Positions 21,281 to 31,662 of a stretch of DNA of 64,000 nucleotides are shown here, piece after piece. The number at the start of each line of letters is the position of its first letter. Position 1 is the first letter of the stretch. The DNA comes from Tubulanus polymorphus. Lineage: Eukaryota > Nemertea > Palaeonemertea > Tubulaniformes > Tubulanidae. The position numbers and the translations under genes are program-made. Under the pieces are notes generated by a model. That model worked only from the letters and a program-made list of their open reading frames with translations, made no database searches and was not told where the DNA came from. Location of the stretch: positions 7,796,704 through 7,860,703 of the forward strand of contig NC_134036.1 of NCBI RefSeq assembly GCF_964204645.1, given 5' to 3'.

Positions 21281-22895
21281 ATGGCAGAAGGTGAAGGTTT
21301 TCCATTGGATGACATGGGAAATAATCATGAAGGATATATTGATGATGAACCACAACCTGATTTTAATGAAACTAATATTGATAATGATGATGAATCAGCA
21401 TATGATTCTAATTTAGCAGATAGTGGTTCTAAAGTCCCATCAACAGATGAATTTGATAGAAGAACTAGATCGAAAATAAATCCTGAAAATGAAATGCCAG
21501 GTTTATCAAAGGAAGATATAGAAAATAATAAATTTATATATAAGTTTCAAGATGTATTTGTAAGATCTGGATATAATATAAATGATAGAGGCGCCAGACT
21601 TTTAGTACAAGATTTAAAGTTTTTAGATGGTGAATATTATTATAAATTGAAAGATGATTATTATATTAACATCTCTTATAAAAATCAAAATATAATATTA
21701 GCAGAATCAACTTTGCTTAAGTAAGAACCAGATAGAATTAAGAGAATAATTAATAGTAATGAAATAACTGATGTAACACAAACAGAAATGAAAAAAAAAT
21801 AGAAAAGAATTCAAACAAAGAATTGATGACTTATTTAAAATAATCGATGATAATCCAGAAACGGAAATGGAAGAGAATAGAGATCGATTAGATAAATTAA
21901 GATCTTCAACACCCGAAACATCTAGAAGAGATATTCAACAAATTGATAATGATTCAAATCAATTACAAGTAGTAAAACATTTTGATAAAATGTTTGATAC
22001 AATTCATTCATTTGACGAAGAGATGGATAGTATTTTAGATACACCCGGTACTGAAACTGGAATAAATCGAATACTATCTTTACTAGAAAAAGGAATACTT
22101 GATTTAACTGATGATGAATTAGAAGCATTTCCTGAACAAGCACGTAGAGAAATTAAAGGTATGCAAGAATCAGCTGGTGAAATTGCTAATATTAAGATGA
22201 GATTTTCTAAAATAACCATGTTAGAAAAAGAATTAACTAATGCAAATGAAGAATTAAAACAATTAGAATTAAATAGAGATCTTCAATTAATCGAGGAAGC
22301 TGATTATGAAAGCAGAAAGTTAGCTTTAGAAAAAGAAATAGATGATTTAAAATATAACAAAGAATTACAGGAAAAAGAAAGAGATACATTTTTAAAATCA
22401 TATGATCTTAATCATATTAAAAAATTAAAAGTTATTTTTAAAGATTTGTTGATAAAACCAGATTCTAAAATATCATTGAAAGATAGAATAAAGTTATTAT
22501 TTAAATTAGAAGGAATAACAATTCTTTCAATTCTAACAGCTGTAACTATGTTATTTACAACAATTGGTTTAGCAATATCAAATGCTTTGAAATCTACTCC
22601 TACTCCCAATAAACCAGATAAACCCCCGAATGATAATAATTCTATACAAGATAAAGTTAAGGATGGTTTAAAGAAATTAGCAAAATATTTATGGGAACTA
22701 TCTAAAAAATCTGCTGCAGCTTTACCAGGAGTTATTGCATCAATTGTTGGTTTTATATTGAAATCTGCTGGGAATATTCTTAACTTTGCTGCTGAACATA
22801 TTATTTTATTTTTAATTACAGTTGTAAGTGCTATTATTTTTGGGTTAGTAAATATGATATCAAAAAGATATCAAGAAAAAAATAATAAAAAATAA
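21281..22895 (+). pseudogene. Polinton long coiled-coil protein with C-terminal membrane segments; two breaks
   Basis: Starts MAEGEGFPLDDMG after TTATGTAAATG. It has an acidic N-terminus, a conserved DLKFLDGEYYYKLKDDY segment and, after a TAA at 21722 and a frameshift in a nine-A run near 21790, a long coiled coil (LEKELTNANEELKQLE). There follows SLKDRIKLLFKLEGITILS leading into the first hydrophobic segment, a proline-rich spacer (TPTPNKPDKPPN), and two further hydrophobic segments. The EGxTIxxILTAxxM part is common among Polintons (from memory). Homologs: 1-354, 29313-30570 and 48136-51735. Possibly an internal scaffold or membrane-linked virion protein. Confidence 0.65.
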
Positions 22896-22904
22896 ATAAT
22901 TAAT

Positions 22905-22922
22905 TTTTTTGTTTAATAAATG
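22905..22922 (+). promoter_or_regulatory. T-tract plus TAAATG start-overlapping promoter-like motif (capsid gene)
   Basis: TTTTTTTG followed by TTTAATAAATG, the final ATG being the capsid start. Equivalent sites precede nearly every structural gene of Polintons A and C. It is interpreted as a late promoter in which the initiator overlaps the start codon (inference). Confidence 0.5.
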
Positions 22923-24167
22923 AGTGGGAGTTATATAAGTCCTTCTAAGATTTCTAGAATATCTAATGCTATTAAAGCAGAAAGATCACATCATATAATT
23001 ACTCATAACCCTTCAAATATTAATCCCGATGAAACTTTATATTTTAGGATTCCTAGATTAACACAAAATACTTTTTATGTTCCAAATAGTATTTATTTAT
23101 CAGCCGATATAAAAGTAACTGGCCATGATAACAATTACGTTGTTGATAATGTTGGAAGATATTTGATTAAAAAATTAACTATAAAGATTGGTCCGGAAAC
23201 AGTTTTCTCATTAGATGATTATAATTTATCTATGCATTATAAAGATTTATGGTTAACTAAAGAAAATAGAAATAATATGATATTTCAGGGTATTCAATCG
23301 GAAAACCATAATGAATTAAGATCAGGAACTAATGACGCAATAGTAACTCGTGCCACAGATAATTTGATAAAAAAGATTTATGGAAGCAAATATAAAATTC
23401 CATTAGACTTTGAATTGATAAATAATAATGCACCTTTATATAAATACGCAATTCAAGAAGATATTATATTTGAGATAACATTTGCTCCTGTAAATGAAAT
23501 TGTATTATCTAGCGTTGTTAAAGATATGGGTTATAAATTATCGAATATATGTTTAGAATATAACACAGTAACTGATGAAAATATTGCTAGCACAATTCAA
23601 ACTCAATACAATCAAGGATTTTCATTATTATATGATTATATTGATAAATTTAAAACCGTAACTATTAATGCAAATGATGAAATAATTAATGAGAATATTA
23701 ACTTCCCAAGAAGATCTATTAAAGGTATATTAATATATTTCACCATTGCAACATATTCTAATGGTGCAATAAAGGTAGATAATTATTATAATCCTGAAAT
23801 AACAAAAGTAGAAATAACTATCGAAGGAATAGCAAATAAAATATTTTGCCAAGGAATGAGAATGATAGATCAGTGGCCAGAAATTAGAAAACATTTTATG
23901 AATGAAAAAGTAAAATCATTTGAAAATTGTAATATTAATCAAATTGATTATTATACCGGCAATAAATATGCATTATGGTTAGATTTTAGAACAACATAGG
24001 ATAATTCATTACATGGTTCAGGAAAAAAATTACAAAACACTAAAGATGGAATACAATTATTCATGGCGAAGAAAAGAGGGGACAAAAATTTCAAAATGCA
24101 CATTTATATTATATCTGACGCGCAATTAAATATTGTAAATTCACAATTAGATAGTATTCAATATTAG
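22920..24167 (+). pseudogene. Polinton major capsid protein, one in-frame stop near the C-terminus
   Basis: Double-jelly-roll major capsid protein that forms the hexagonal capsomers. Start: MSGSYISPSKISRISNAI. Characteristic strands are ETLYFRIPRLTQNTFYVP and LSADIKV in the first jelly roll, NVGRYLIKKLTIKIGPETVF with YNLSMHYKDLWLT, and in the second half NFPRRSIKGILIYFT and KVEITIEG. An in-frame TAG at 23997 (after DFRTT) interrupts the last 57 codons. Copies 1 and 2 have a sense codon there. The remaining part (HGSGKKLQNTKDGIQL ... SIQY) is well preserved. Total length of about 415 codons fits the family. Only one break suggests recent inactivation. Confidence 0.88.
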
Positions 24168-24197
24168 AAATATAAAGTTAAAATTAAGGATATATAA

Positions 24198-25324
24198 ATG
24201 GGTGATAAAAAAACTCATAATACTAAAGAACAATATTTAAGAAATTTATATTACAACCCTGAGAGTTCAGTTGCTTATTCTTCTACTAAAAATATATGGC
24301 GTCAAGTAAAACAAGATAAATTAGATAAGATAATCCCACAGAATTTAGTTAAATATAAAGATATAAATGAATTTATGTTAGAACAACCAACATATACAAC
24401 ACATAAAAAAATTGTTAGAAAATATAAAACTCGTAAAACTATGGTAAGTTATGTAGATCAACAGTGGCAAGGAGATTTATTGATATGAAAAATGTTAAGA
24501 AAGATAATGATGATTATTGGTGGTTATTGAATATAATTGATATTTTTAGTCGTTATGTATGGAGCTTCCCACTTTATAGAAAAGATGCTGTACAAACATC
24601 AAATGTTTTAAGAAAATTTCTTTCGGATGATAAACTAAAACCAGAAAAAATACAATTTGATGATGGAAAAGAGTTTGATAATTCACCTGTTCATGAACTC
24701 TTAGATAATCATAATATTAAATATTTTTCAACAAAATCAGATAAAAAAGCAGCAGTTGTTGAACGATTTAAAATAGAACATTAAGAACAAGAATGTGGAA
24801 ATATTTTACAGCAAATAATACTTTTAAATGGATTGATTTTTTACCAAAATTGATAGAAGGATATAATAATTCTTATCATTCTTCTATTGGAATGAAACCT
24901 ATTGATGCTAGAAAACCTGAAAATACTGCAATTGTTTGGAATAATTTATATGGAGCATTTCTTGTAGGTGATTTTGGTGAACCTAAATTTAAAGTTGGTC
25001 AAAATGTTAGAATTTCTAAGTATAAAAAGATATTTGATAAAGGATACGATCGAAATTTTACTAGAGAAATATATAAAATAAAAAAGGTAATAACAACAAA
25101 ACCATATGTCTATAAATTAGAAGATTTAGATGGTGAAGAAGTTGATGGCTACTTTTACGAAGAAGAATTAAGTTTAACTACTGAAAATCTAGAACAAGAA
25201 TATAAAATTGAAAAAGTATTAAAAACAAAAATATAAAAGAAAAAAATATTCTTTAGTAAAATGGGTTGGATGGCCAGATAAATTCAATGAATGGATATTA
25301 TCAAGTAAAATTAAAAATATATAA
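24198..25324 (+). pseudogene. Polinton (retroviral-type) integrase with chromodomain tail; frameshifts
   Basis: DDE-type integrase that inserts the element into host DNA. Start MGDKKTHNTKEQYLRNLYYN after GATATATAAATG. The core carries its acidic triad: first D in WQGDLxxDM (24470), second in QFDDGKEF (24650) and Glu in KAAVVERF (24760). It is followed by SIGMKPIDARKPENTA, an SH3-like region (FKVGQNVRISKYKKIF) and a chromodomain-like end (YSLVKWVGWPDKFNEWI). Breaks are a one-base loss at about 24475, a frameshift near 24780 and a TAA at about 25235. The gene ends immediately before the ATPase start. A chromodomain could bias target choice towards marked chromatin (known for chromo-integrases, inferred here). 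Confidence 0.88.
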
Positions 25325-25933
25325 ATGAATAAAGAATTATTTATATTTGAGCCTCATAATATGTTAATATCTGGCGTAACAAATTGTGGAAAAACTTATT
25401 TTATATTAAATTTATTAGAAACTGTTTATGAAAACTATTTTGATAATATAGTATTATTTTGCCCAACGTATGAACTTAATCAAACTTATGATAGAAATAG
25501 TACTAGAAATAATAAATTTATTATATTAGATCCTAAAACAGTAGAAGAAAATTTAGATAATTGTATAAAAATAGCAATTGATATTTATAAAGGATCAAAT
25601 ACATTATTCATTATAGATGATTGCGCTAATTTACATGATTCAAAAGTGAGAGAAAGTGAGTTATGTTATCTAGCTTTCTCTGGAAGACATTTCGGGATAA
25701 CAACATGGGTTTTAAATCAAAAATATAATTCAATTGTTAAAGACTTTAGAGAAAACATTAGATTTCTAGTTTTATTCTACAATAAAGATAGAAAATCAAT
25801 GAAAAATGCACTTGAGGAAAATGATATTATTCCACATGATTTACATAATGAATATATGGATAAGTTGAAAAATATTAAAAGATCAAAATTACTATTTAGA
25901 TTACAACACCCATTTAAATATGAATTTATTTAA
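25325..25933 (+). CDS. Polinton packaging ATPase (FtsK/A32-like), intact, 202 aa
   Basis: Start MNKELFIFEPHNMLISGV after AATATATAAATG, adjacent to the integrase stop. Walker A is GVTNCGKTYF (residues about 17-26), Walker B is LFIIDDCAN (about 93-101), and the following sensor-like polar residue lies in TTWVLNQKYNS. No internal stops. Length and layout fit Polinton and A32-type genome packaging ATPases, which translocate DNA into the capsid. Homologs: 3803-4075, 32610-32925 and 44887-45508, all broken. It is the best-preserved enzyme gene of Polinton A. Confidence 0.9.
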   Translation: MNKELFIFEPHNMLISGVTNCGKTYFILNLLETVYENYFDNIVLFCPTYELNQTYDRNSTRNNKFIILDPKTVEENLDNCIKIAIDIYKGSNTLFIIDDCANLHDSKVRESELCYLAFSGRHFGITTWVLNQKYNSIVKDFRENIRFLVLFYNKDRKSMKNALEENDIIPHDLHNEYMDKLKNIKRSKLLFRLQHPFKYEFI

Positions 25934-26237
25934 ATTCAACTAGCTTGTTAATATAGTTGAATTCTAGTTACATTCCAGTTGAATTCTAGTTATTGGTAGT
26001 TGTAACAAAAATCAACTAGATTTAACAATATTTTAACTAGCTTGTTAATCTAGTTTAATTCTAGTTACATTCTAGTTGAATTCTAGTTGTTAGTAGTTGA
26101 AACAAAAATCAACTAGATTTAACAAGAAATAAACAAAAACAACAATATTTCAACTAGCTTGTTAATCTATTTGAATTCTAGTTACATTCTAGTTGAATTC
26201 TAGTTGCAACATCACAACTAATTTCGTTGTTATATAA
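25934..26237 (+). repeat. Iteron-like AACTAG/CTAGTT tandem repeats between ATPase and next gene
   Basis: Three degenerate tandem units, spaced about 97 and 117 bp, beginning at about 25938, 26034 and 26151 with CAACTAGCTTGTTAAT. Each contains several copies of TTGAATTCTAGTT and the complementary AACTAGATTTAAC, so CTAGTT/AACTAG hexamers occur densely on both strands. There is no coding frame. The region ends at the TATATAAATG of the following gene. It could be a regulatory or replication element. Confidence 0.75.
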
Positions 26238-26843
26238 ATGGTAGGTGAAAAGAAAATAAAATCTAAAAATGGTGATGTTCCAATTGAAAAAACTTTAGAT
26301 GATTTAGGAATAACAGAAACAAAATTAACTCCAGATGATGGTGCTTTAAATATTGTTACAACAAATAATAATTATGAATATTATCTTTATTGTAAACATC
26401 AATTAGAAATATTAATAGCATCTGGAAAATGTAAAAATTTTGTCGGTAAAAATTTAACTTATAATGAATTAGATACAATGAAATCAGATGAAATTATTAG
26501 ATTATTTAAGATTTATGAAGCCGCGAGAACAGCTAAAATTAATGACGCGATATCAGAAAATGTAGTAAAAGGTTATAGTAAATTATGTAATTATATACTA
26601 CCAATTGAAGATGAAAATAGATTATATTCCGATTTAAAAAATGATTATTTAGTTATGACTGAATTAAATAAATGGATTGGATATTTATCGTTTCAATTAG
26701 GTGGATTTATGACATTATTATCAACTGGGGTTATAACATTTTCAAATATTGAAAGTAAAAATATTTCTATAATAAATGAGCGAGGTGAAAGAAGTGAAGG
26801 AATTAACTGTGAAGAAAAGACCGAGAACTCAGAAACAAATTGA
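26238..26843 (+). CDS. Polinton hypothetical membrane protein, 201 aa
   Basis: Start MVGEKKIKSKNGDVPIEKTL after GTTATATAAATG. Not recognised. A charged N-terminus includes LDDLGITETKL, the middle has YYLYCKHQLEILIASGK and LTYNELDTMKSDEIIRLFKIYE, and a single hydrophobic segment (YLSFQLGGFMTLLSTGVITF) lies near residue 165. The C-terminal 22 codons overlap the next gene in a different frame. The homolog at 42890-43437 in Polinton C is broken but has the same landmarks and the same downstream partner. Confidence 0.65.
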   Translation: MVGEKKIKSKNGDVPIEKTLDDLGITETKLTPDDGALNIVTTNNNYEYYLYCKHQLEILIASGKCKNFVGKNLTYNELDTMKSDEIIRLFKIYEAARTAKINDAISENVVKGYSKLCNYILPIEDENRLYSDLKNDYLVMTELNKWIGYLSFQLGGFMTLLSTGVITFSNIESKNISIINERGERSEGINCEEKTENSETN

Positions 26844-27185
26844 ATGGTCTCGGCAATTAGGAATTAAATCACAAGAATATAAAAAAGCTGTAAAAGAAAA
26901 AATAAGTAATAAAATGTTAATAAAAATGGTGAAAATATTGTTATTTCTACTCCTTCTGATAATAGAATATTTGATAAATATTTATATTTTACAGTTGGAT
27001 TTGTAATTGTATTCATTTTGATTGGGTGTAATTGGTATAAGAAATCAAATAAAATTCATGATATTAGTAATTCTGAACCAACTGCTATCAAAAATGAAAG
27101 TACTTCTGAAATTCCAAAATTGATAATAAAAAAATGGATTAATATTTTAGAAAAAAAGCAAAAAAAAATAATTTTTTTTAATTAA
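26776..27185 (+). pseudogene. Polinton small basic membrane protein, frameshifted
   Basis: Start MSEVKEVKELTVKKRPRTQK within the 3' end of the preceding gene, preceded by TATAATAAATG. The N-terminus is strongly basic, with KQIEWSRQLGIKSQEYKKA. After a frameshift near 26925 the continuation has NRIFDKYLYFTVGFVIVFIL, a membrane segment, and a polar tail. The homolog at 43428-43788 has the same order (KQIKWARELGK, then YLYITIGLIAVIIF). Possibly a DNA-binding, membrane-tethered virion protein (inference). Function unknown. Confidence 0.55.
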
Positions 27186-28261
27186 TTGAATATCTCACTA
27201 CTTTTGTCTATCTATGCGGAGCAATTAAATTGTCCAGATAAGTCATTTCGGATTCTAGATATTCATTATTCTTATCAATTTATTTTGTTTTTACTTGAAT
27301 ATTGTATTACAGTCGTTTCTTATTATTAGTTTTTTCTTAAATTGAAAGATGACAACACTGGGTATGGTAAAATGAATATTTGAATTTGAATTTGAATTTG
27401 TTTATCAATTAACATAGTAATTGATTACTAATTTGATTAAAAATTATATCATAATTAAGTTAAAAATCCATAATTCATTTATCAGTTTTCATTCTTATAT
27501 TCTTTTCATTCGAAATAATTTATAATTTCAAATTTCACATATTTTTTTAGCACCAGCAACATTTACTTAGGTGTTTTAGCTAAGTATATAAGGCAATTCA
27601 TTCAACCACTGGAGTGCCGCCGGGCTTGGCTTGCAGGGGCATTTCGAAAATGCACCTTTGTCCACCCTCCGCGGTTCTCCTTCAGTTTCGACTTTCGATC
27701 CTCCTTTCGGGGGTAAGGGGTTGATAGGAAATGCATTAGGCGCCTTAAATATAATGTGTTTCCTGTCAACCATTGAAGGAGAATTGGTGAGGCGTGGGTC
27801 ACAGGGGTGTAAGTAGAAATGCTTGGGGATAGGTATCTCGTGGCGCCTCTCAATAACGGGATGCTTATCCCCTAAAAACTCTGCGAGTCAAGTCGGGTGG
27901 TTTTGCTAAAACTTACCGTAAAAACATTGAAATATTCCTTTTAATCACGAGAGAATGATGACTATCCTCCTGTCGTCACGGCCGAGCTAATTTAAATAAA
28001 CCTCGCTTTCAGCAACCAATGAAAACGTGGTGGTTCAATGCCGGCTAACTGGCTTGTGTGTGTTGTATGTACTGCGTGCTTAATATATTACTGCTAGCTA
28101 TCCAATATAACAACAACGTTGTGCAACACCTGTTTGATTGATCAATATTCAAATGAAGCACTCTCTCATAATAACATGTAACAGATGTTTGACTGTATGA
28201 TTGTAGTTGTTTATAAAACGACTAAGGTCATTTTTAGATATTCATTATTTTTATTTTTTAT
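27186..28261. mobile_element. About 1-kb insertion near right end of Polinton A, flanked by a 15-bp direct repeat
   Basis: TAGATATTCATTATT occurs at 27256-27270 and again at 28235-28249, with partial similarity extending upstream (AAGTCATTT). The sequence between is unlike the rest of the element. It contains a GC-rich core at about 27600-27900 and a TTTGAA-repeat stretch near 27385. A 15-bp flanking duplication fits retrotransposition by target priming. No coding domain is recognised. The open frames in the GC-rich part overlap on both strands and look fortuitous. Confidence 0.5.
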
Positions 28262-28588
28262 TTAATCAACAATTTCCAAATCATGATGACCGTCTTCATT
28301 TTTCCCATGATATATTATTTTAAATCCTACTAAATCTTTCAATTCCTCTGTACTCAATGAAACCCATTTATCGGGTAAAAACACTTTAAATTCTCGTGAT
28401 GTACTAACATTACAGTAGCTTAAATTAGCTGATACTTTCTCTCCATATTTAGTTTTTATCTTTTCTAATTTCAATATCTTATGTTCAATTTCTTTTGTAA
28501 CATCAACTAACTTTTTTATTTCAAATTGTTTTTTTGTTGGTTTAATTCTGTTATTTATTGTTGCTAAGAATGCTTTTCTATTTTCCAT
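28262..28588 (-). CDS. Small Polinton terminal-gene protein, possibly OB-fold DNA-binding, 108 aa
   Basis: Minus-strand gene starting MENRKAFLATINNRIKP after eight Ts and CCTAATAAATG. The C-terminal half (TKYGEKVSANL, FKVFLPDKWVSLSTEELKDL, GKNEDGHHDLEI) matches the last gene of Polinton C next to its right terminal repeat (56434-56788: KYGDKLVIHLEYEG, YLPDRFHRLSSEDLEEL, GKNEKGHHEIDFE). Identical placement and orientation indicate that this is the right-terminal gene of Polinton A. The alternating short strands and the 'KYG-K' start suggest an OB-like or replication accessory protein (weak inference). Confidence 0.6.
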   Translation of the reverse strand: MENRKAFLATINNRIKPTKKQFEIKKLVDVTKEIEHKILKLEKIKTKYGEKVSANLSYCNVSTSREFKVFLPDKWVSLSTEELKDLVGFKIIYHGKNEDGHHDLEIVD

Positions 28589-28880
28589 TTATTAGGAAAA
28601 AAAATACTTGTGGTGATGAGTGGTCGACCTTCGACCTCTGATCTGAAAGCCTACTTTCCCAATTACTAATGTGGTGTGAGAATTAGTGATGTATTGATCC
28701 CACTAGAGGTCGGTAGTGTAATTTGAAAAAGCGATACATGAAAACCATTAATATACATATATACGACCTAGAAAGTTTCATCACGTGTGGTTTCTTTGAT
28801 TTTCCCCGGTATTTATGTCGCTATTTGGTAGAAATGCCTTCAGTCAGACTGTGCACATGCACACCACCTCAGTCAATAGT
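28589..28880. other. Presumed remnant of Polinton A right end
   Basis: About 290 bp between the terminal gene and the returning satellite. In Polinton C the same interval is the 287-bp terminal repeat, so this length fits. The sequence is not similar to the C terminal repeat, and I find no matching left terminal repeat because the left end of A is lost. Short inverted words (CGACCTCT and AGAGGTCG) occur near 28640 and 28704. Confidence 0.3.
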
Positions 28881-29290
28881 AAACCCGATAAAAGAAAATG
28901 TTGAAAATTCGGAAAATATATTCATTAAAAACTGAAGTCATCCTCAACCCACCTTATCAATCATCCCCCATCAACAAACGACTTGACCATTCTGAAAATA
29001 CTCGAGAAAATGAAACACGACCGAAGCCGATATTAAAACGGGCAAAAGAAATTGTTGATAATTCGGAAAATATTTACATTAACAACTGATGTCATCCTTA
29101 TCCTCCTTTTCTTACATCCCCGGGTAACAAACGACTCGACCATTCTGAAAATACTCGAGAAAACCAAACACGACCGAAGCCGTTATTAAAACACATGAAA
29201 CAGAAGGTTGAAAATTCGGAAAATTTTTACATTAAAAACTGAAGTCACCCTCACTCATCCTTGTCAACCATCCTCCAGCAACTACCAGTT
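28881..29290 (+). repeat. Satellite array, second segment
   Basis: About 2.7 units of the satellite at 11190-13236. The part at 29066-29143 is the same as 13159-13236 (both with CTTATCCTCCTTTTCTTACA and CCCCGGGTAACAAACGAC), the very unit cut by Polinton A on its left side. Confidence 0.88.
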
Positions 29291-29312
29291 ACTTTGTAAA
29301 TATTTCACCGGA

Positions 29313-30570
29313 TGAACCGCCAAATAATAATAATTCTATACAAGATAAAGTTAAAGATGGTCTAATGAAATATGCAAAATATCTATGAAAATTATCTAAA
29401 AAATCTGCTGCACCATGACCAGGTATTAAATAATTATTTCATATTCAACACGTTCAAGATTGATTATTGAAAATTTAGATCAAGGACTAGAAAAAAAAGA
29501 ATTCTATTATGATGATTTAATTGATAATTTTAAACCAATATAGACAAAATGTGGATTTAATGTAACTAATAAAATGTGGAGTATTTGGCACCAGATTTGA
29601 AATATTTAGATGGTGATTATTATTGGCGTTTCAAAGATGACTGTGATTTTAAGATATCTTCTTATAAATGTCGTGATAAAATAGTAACAAAATCAACTTT
29701 GGCTAAATTAGGACAATCTAGAATTAAAAGAGTAAGTAATAAGAATGATATAACTGATGTTACAGAACAAGAAATAACTCTAAATAGAAGAGAATTTAAT
29801 CAAAGAAATGATTATATTTCGAAGATGATTCATGAAAATTTAGAACCAGAAACAATCCCTAAAGAAGTTATTAATTCAAAAACCAGTAAACCTAGATCAT
29901 CGGGATTTCAAACTGAAAAACTTTTACCGGAAGGAGTAATTGGTTTGACAGATCAATAAATAGAAGCTTTAACTATGTTTCATGAACAATTCCTCTGAGA
30001 AATTATTAGTATAAGAAATGAAGCTGAGAAAATTGTACATGAAAAAATTACGACTTTTGAAGATTAATCATCTAAATCAAATAAAGAATAAGAACAATTA
30101 AGATCGGATTTAGATCGTCAAGTAATTGAAGAAATGTAATATAGACAAAATGAATTACGTTTAGAATAAGAAATTGATAATTTAAAAGAAAATTCAAAAG
30201 TACAGAAAAAGAAAAAAAAAATGATTAATTCAAATCAGGTGCTAATAGAATTTAAAGATTAAAAGATATTTTTAAATAATTATTAATAAATAAAACCAAT
30301 TTTTGAATTATCATTAAAAGATAGAATAAAATCATTATTTGAATTAAAAGGTATAACAAGATGGTCTAAAGAAATTAGCAAAATATTTATGGGAATTATC
30401 TAAAAAATCTGCTGCAGCATTACCTGGAATTATGACATTAATTGATCGTTTTATTTTTAAAGTCTGTTGGAAATATTATTAGTTTTACTGCTTAACATAT
30501 AATTGTATTTTTAATTGCAGTTGTTAGTGCTATTATTTTCGGATTTTTAAATATGATAAAAAGTAGATAA
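29313..30570 (+). pseudogene. Polinton coiled-coil/membrane protein, rearranged (copy 2)
   Basis: Begins with a displaced piece of the 3' part (EPPNNNNSIQDKVKDGL at 29313-29425). It then has the N-terminal and middle region, including an open stretch at 29576-29959 (PDLKYLDGDYYWRFKDDCDF, SRIKRVSNKNDITDVTEQE), a decayed coiled coil, and from 30359 the 3' end through the last membrane segments. There are many stops and an internal deletion of the first membrane segment. The order and homology to 21281-22895 are clear. Confidence 0.7.
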
Positions 30571-30597
30571 GTAAGCTTTTTTATTAATAACTGGTGA

Positions 30598-31632
30598 ATG
30601 TTAATTATATAGATCCTTCAAATAATTCGAGAATATCTAATGCAAATCAAGCAGAACGTAATCATCATATAATTTCTCAATCCTTCAAGTAAAATATTAA
30701 TCCAAATGAAACTTTATATGTTAGAATTCCTAGATTAAATCAAAATACTTCTTATGCTTATCAAGCAGTATGTATTTATCAGCTGATATAGAATTAACTG
30801 GTAATAATAATAATTATGTTGTAGATAATGTTGTTAGATACTTGATACAAAATTTAGGATGAAAATTGAACCGGAAACTGTTTTTACATTAGATGATTAT
30901 AATTTATTTGCATATTATAAAGATTTATGGTTAACAAAAGAAAATTGAAAAAATATGATATTTCTAGGAATTCAAACAGAAAAATGAAAATAAATTAAGA
31001 TCAAAAGCAAATAATGCAATAGTAACTAATGCTGCAGATAATTTAATAAAAAACATTTATGGAAGTAAATATGAAATTCCATTAGATTTTGAATAATAAA
31101 TAATAATGCACTTTTATATAAATATGCAATTCAAGAAGATATAACATTTGAAATAACTTTTGCTCCTGTAAATGAAATAGTATTATCTAGTGTAATTAAA
31201 GATATGGGTTATAAATAATCGAATATATGTTAAGAATATGACACAGTAAAACTGTAACTATTAATGCAAGTGATGAAATAATAAATGAAAATGACTTTCC
31301 TATAAGATCTATTAAAGGTATTTTATTATTTATCACCTAAGTATATGCTAATGGCACAATAGATGTTAATAATCATTATAATCCCGAAATATTAAAAGTA
31401 GAATCAAATTGATTATTATACTGGTAATAAATTTGCATTATGGGTAGATTTTGGAACAACTGCAGATAACTTGTTACATGGTTCTGGGAAAAAATTACAA
31501 AATACAAAAGATTGAATACAATTAAACATGATAAAGAAAAAAGGAATCGATGATTATAAAATGCATATTTATATTTATTCTGATGCGCAATTAAATATAT
31601 CAAATTCACAATTAGATATTATTCAATATTAA
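30598..31632 (+). pseudogene. Polinton major capsid protein, decayed (copy 2)
   Basis: Same gene as 383-2679 without that copy's 1.1-kb insertion. Homologous to 22920-24167 but lacking a stretch in the second jelly roll (between the KDMGYK-like and FPIRSIKG-like segments, and again after KVE). It has numerous stops and frameshifts. The C-terminal part (DYYTGNKFALWVDFGTT ... SIQY) is recognisable. Confidence 0.82.
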
Positions 31633-31662
31633 TAATATAGAAATAATATTTGTGATATATAA

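Noticed and set aside
15541-25237. Repeated in-frame TAA/TAG codons in Polinton A suggested stop-codon reassignment
   Set aside because: The aligned residues in other copies differ (acidic, alanine, glycine and others), real genes end at TAA, and frameshifts are also present. Decay explains the stops better than an altered code.
27576-27853. Overlapping open frames on both strands in a GC-rich segment
   Set aside because: They are mutual shadows without recognisable domains or homologs in the other Polinton copies.
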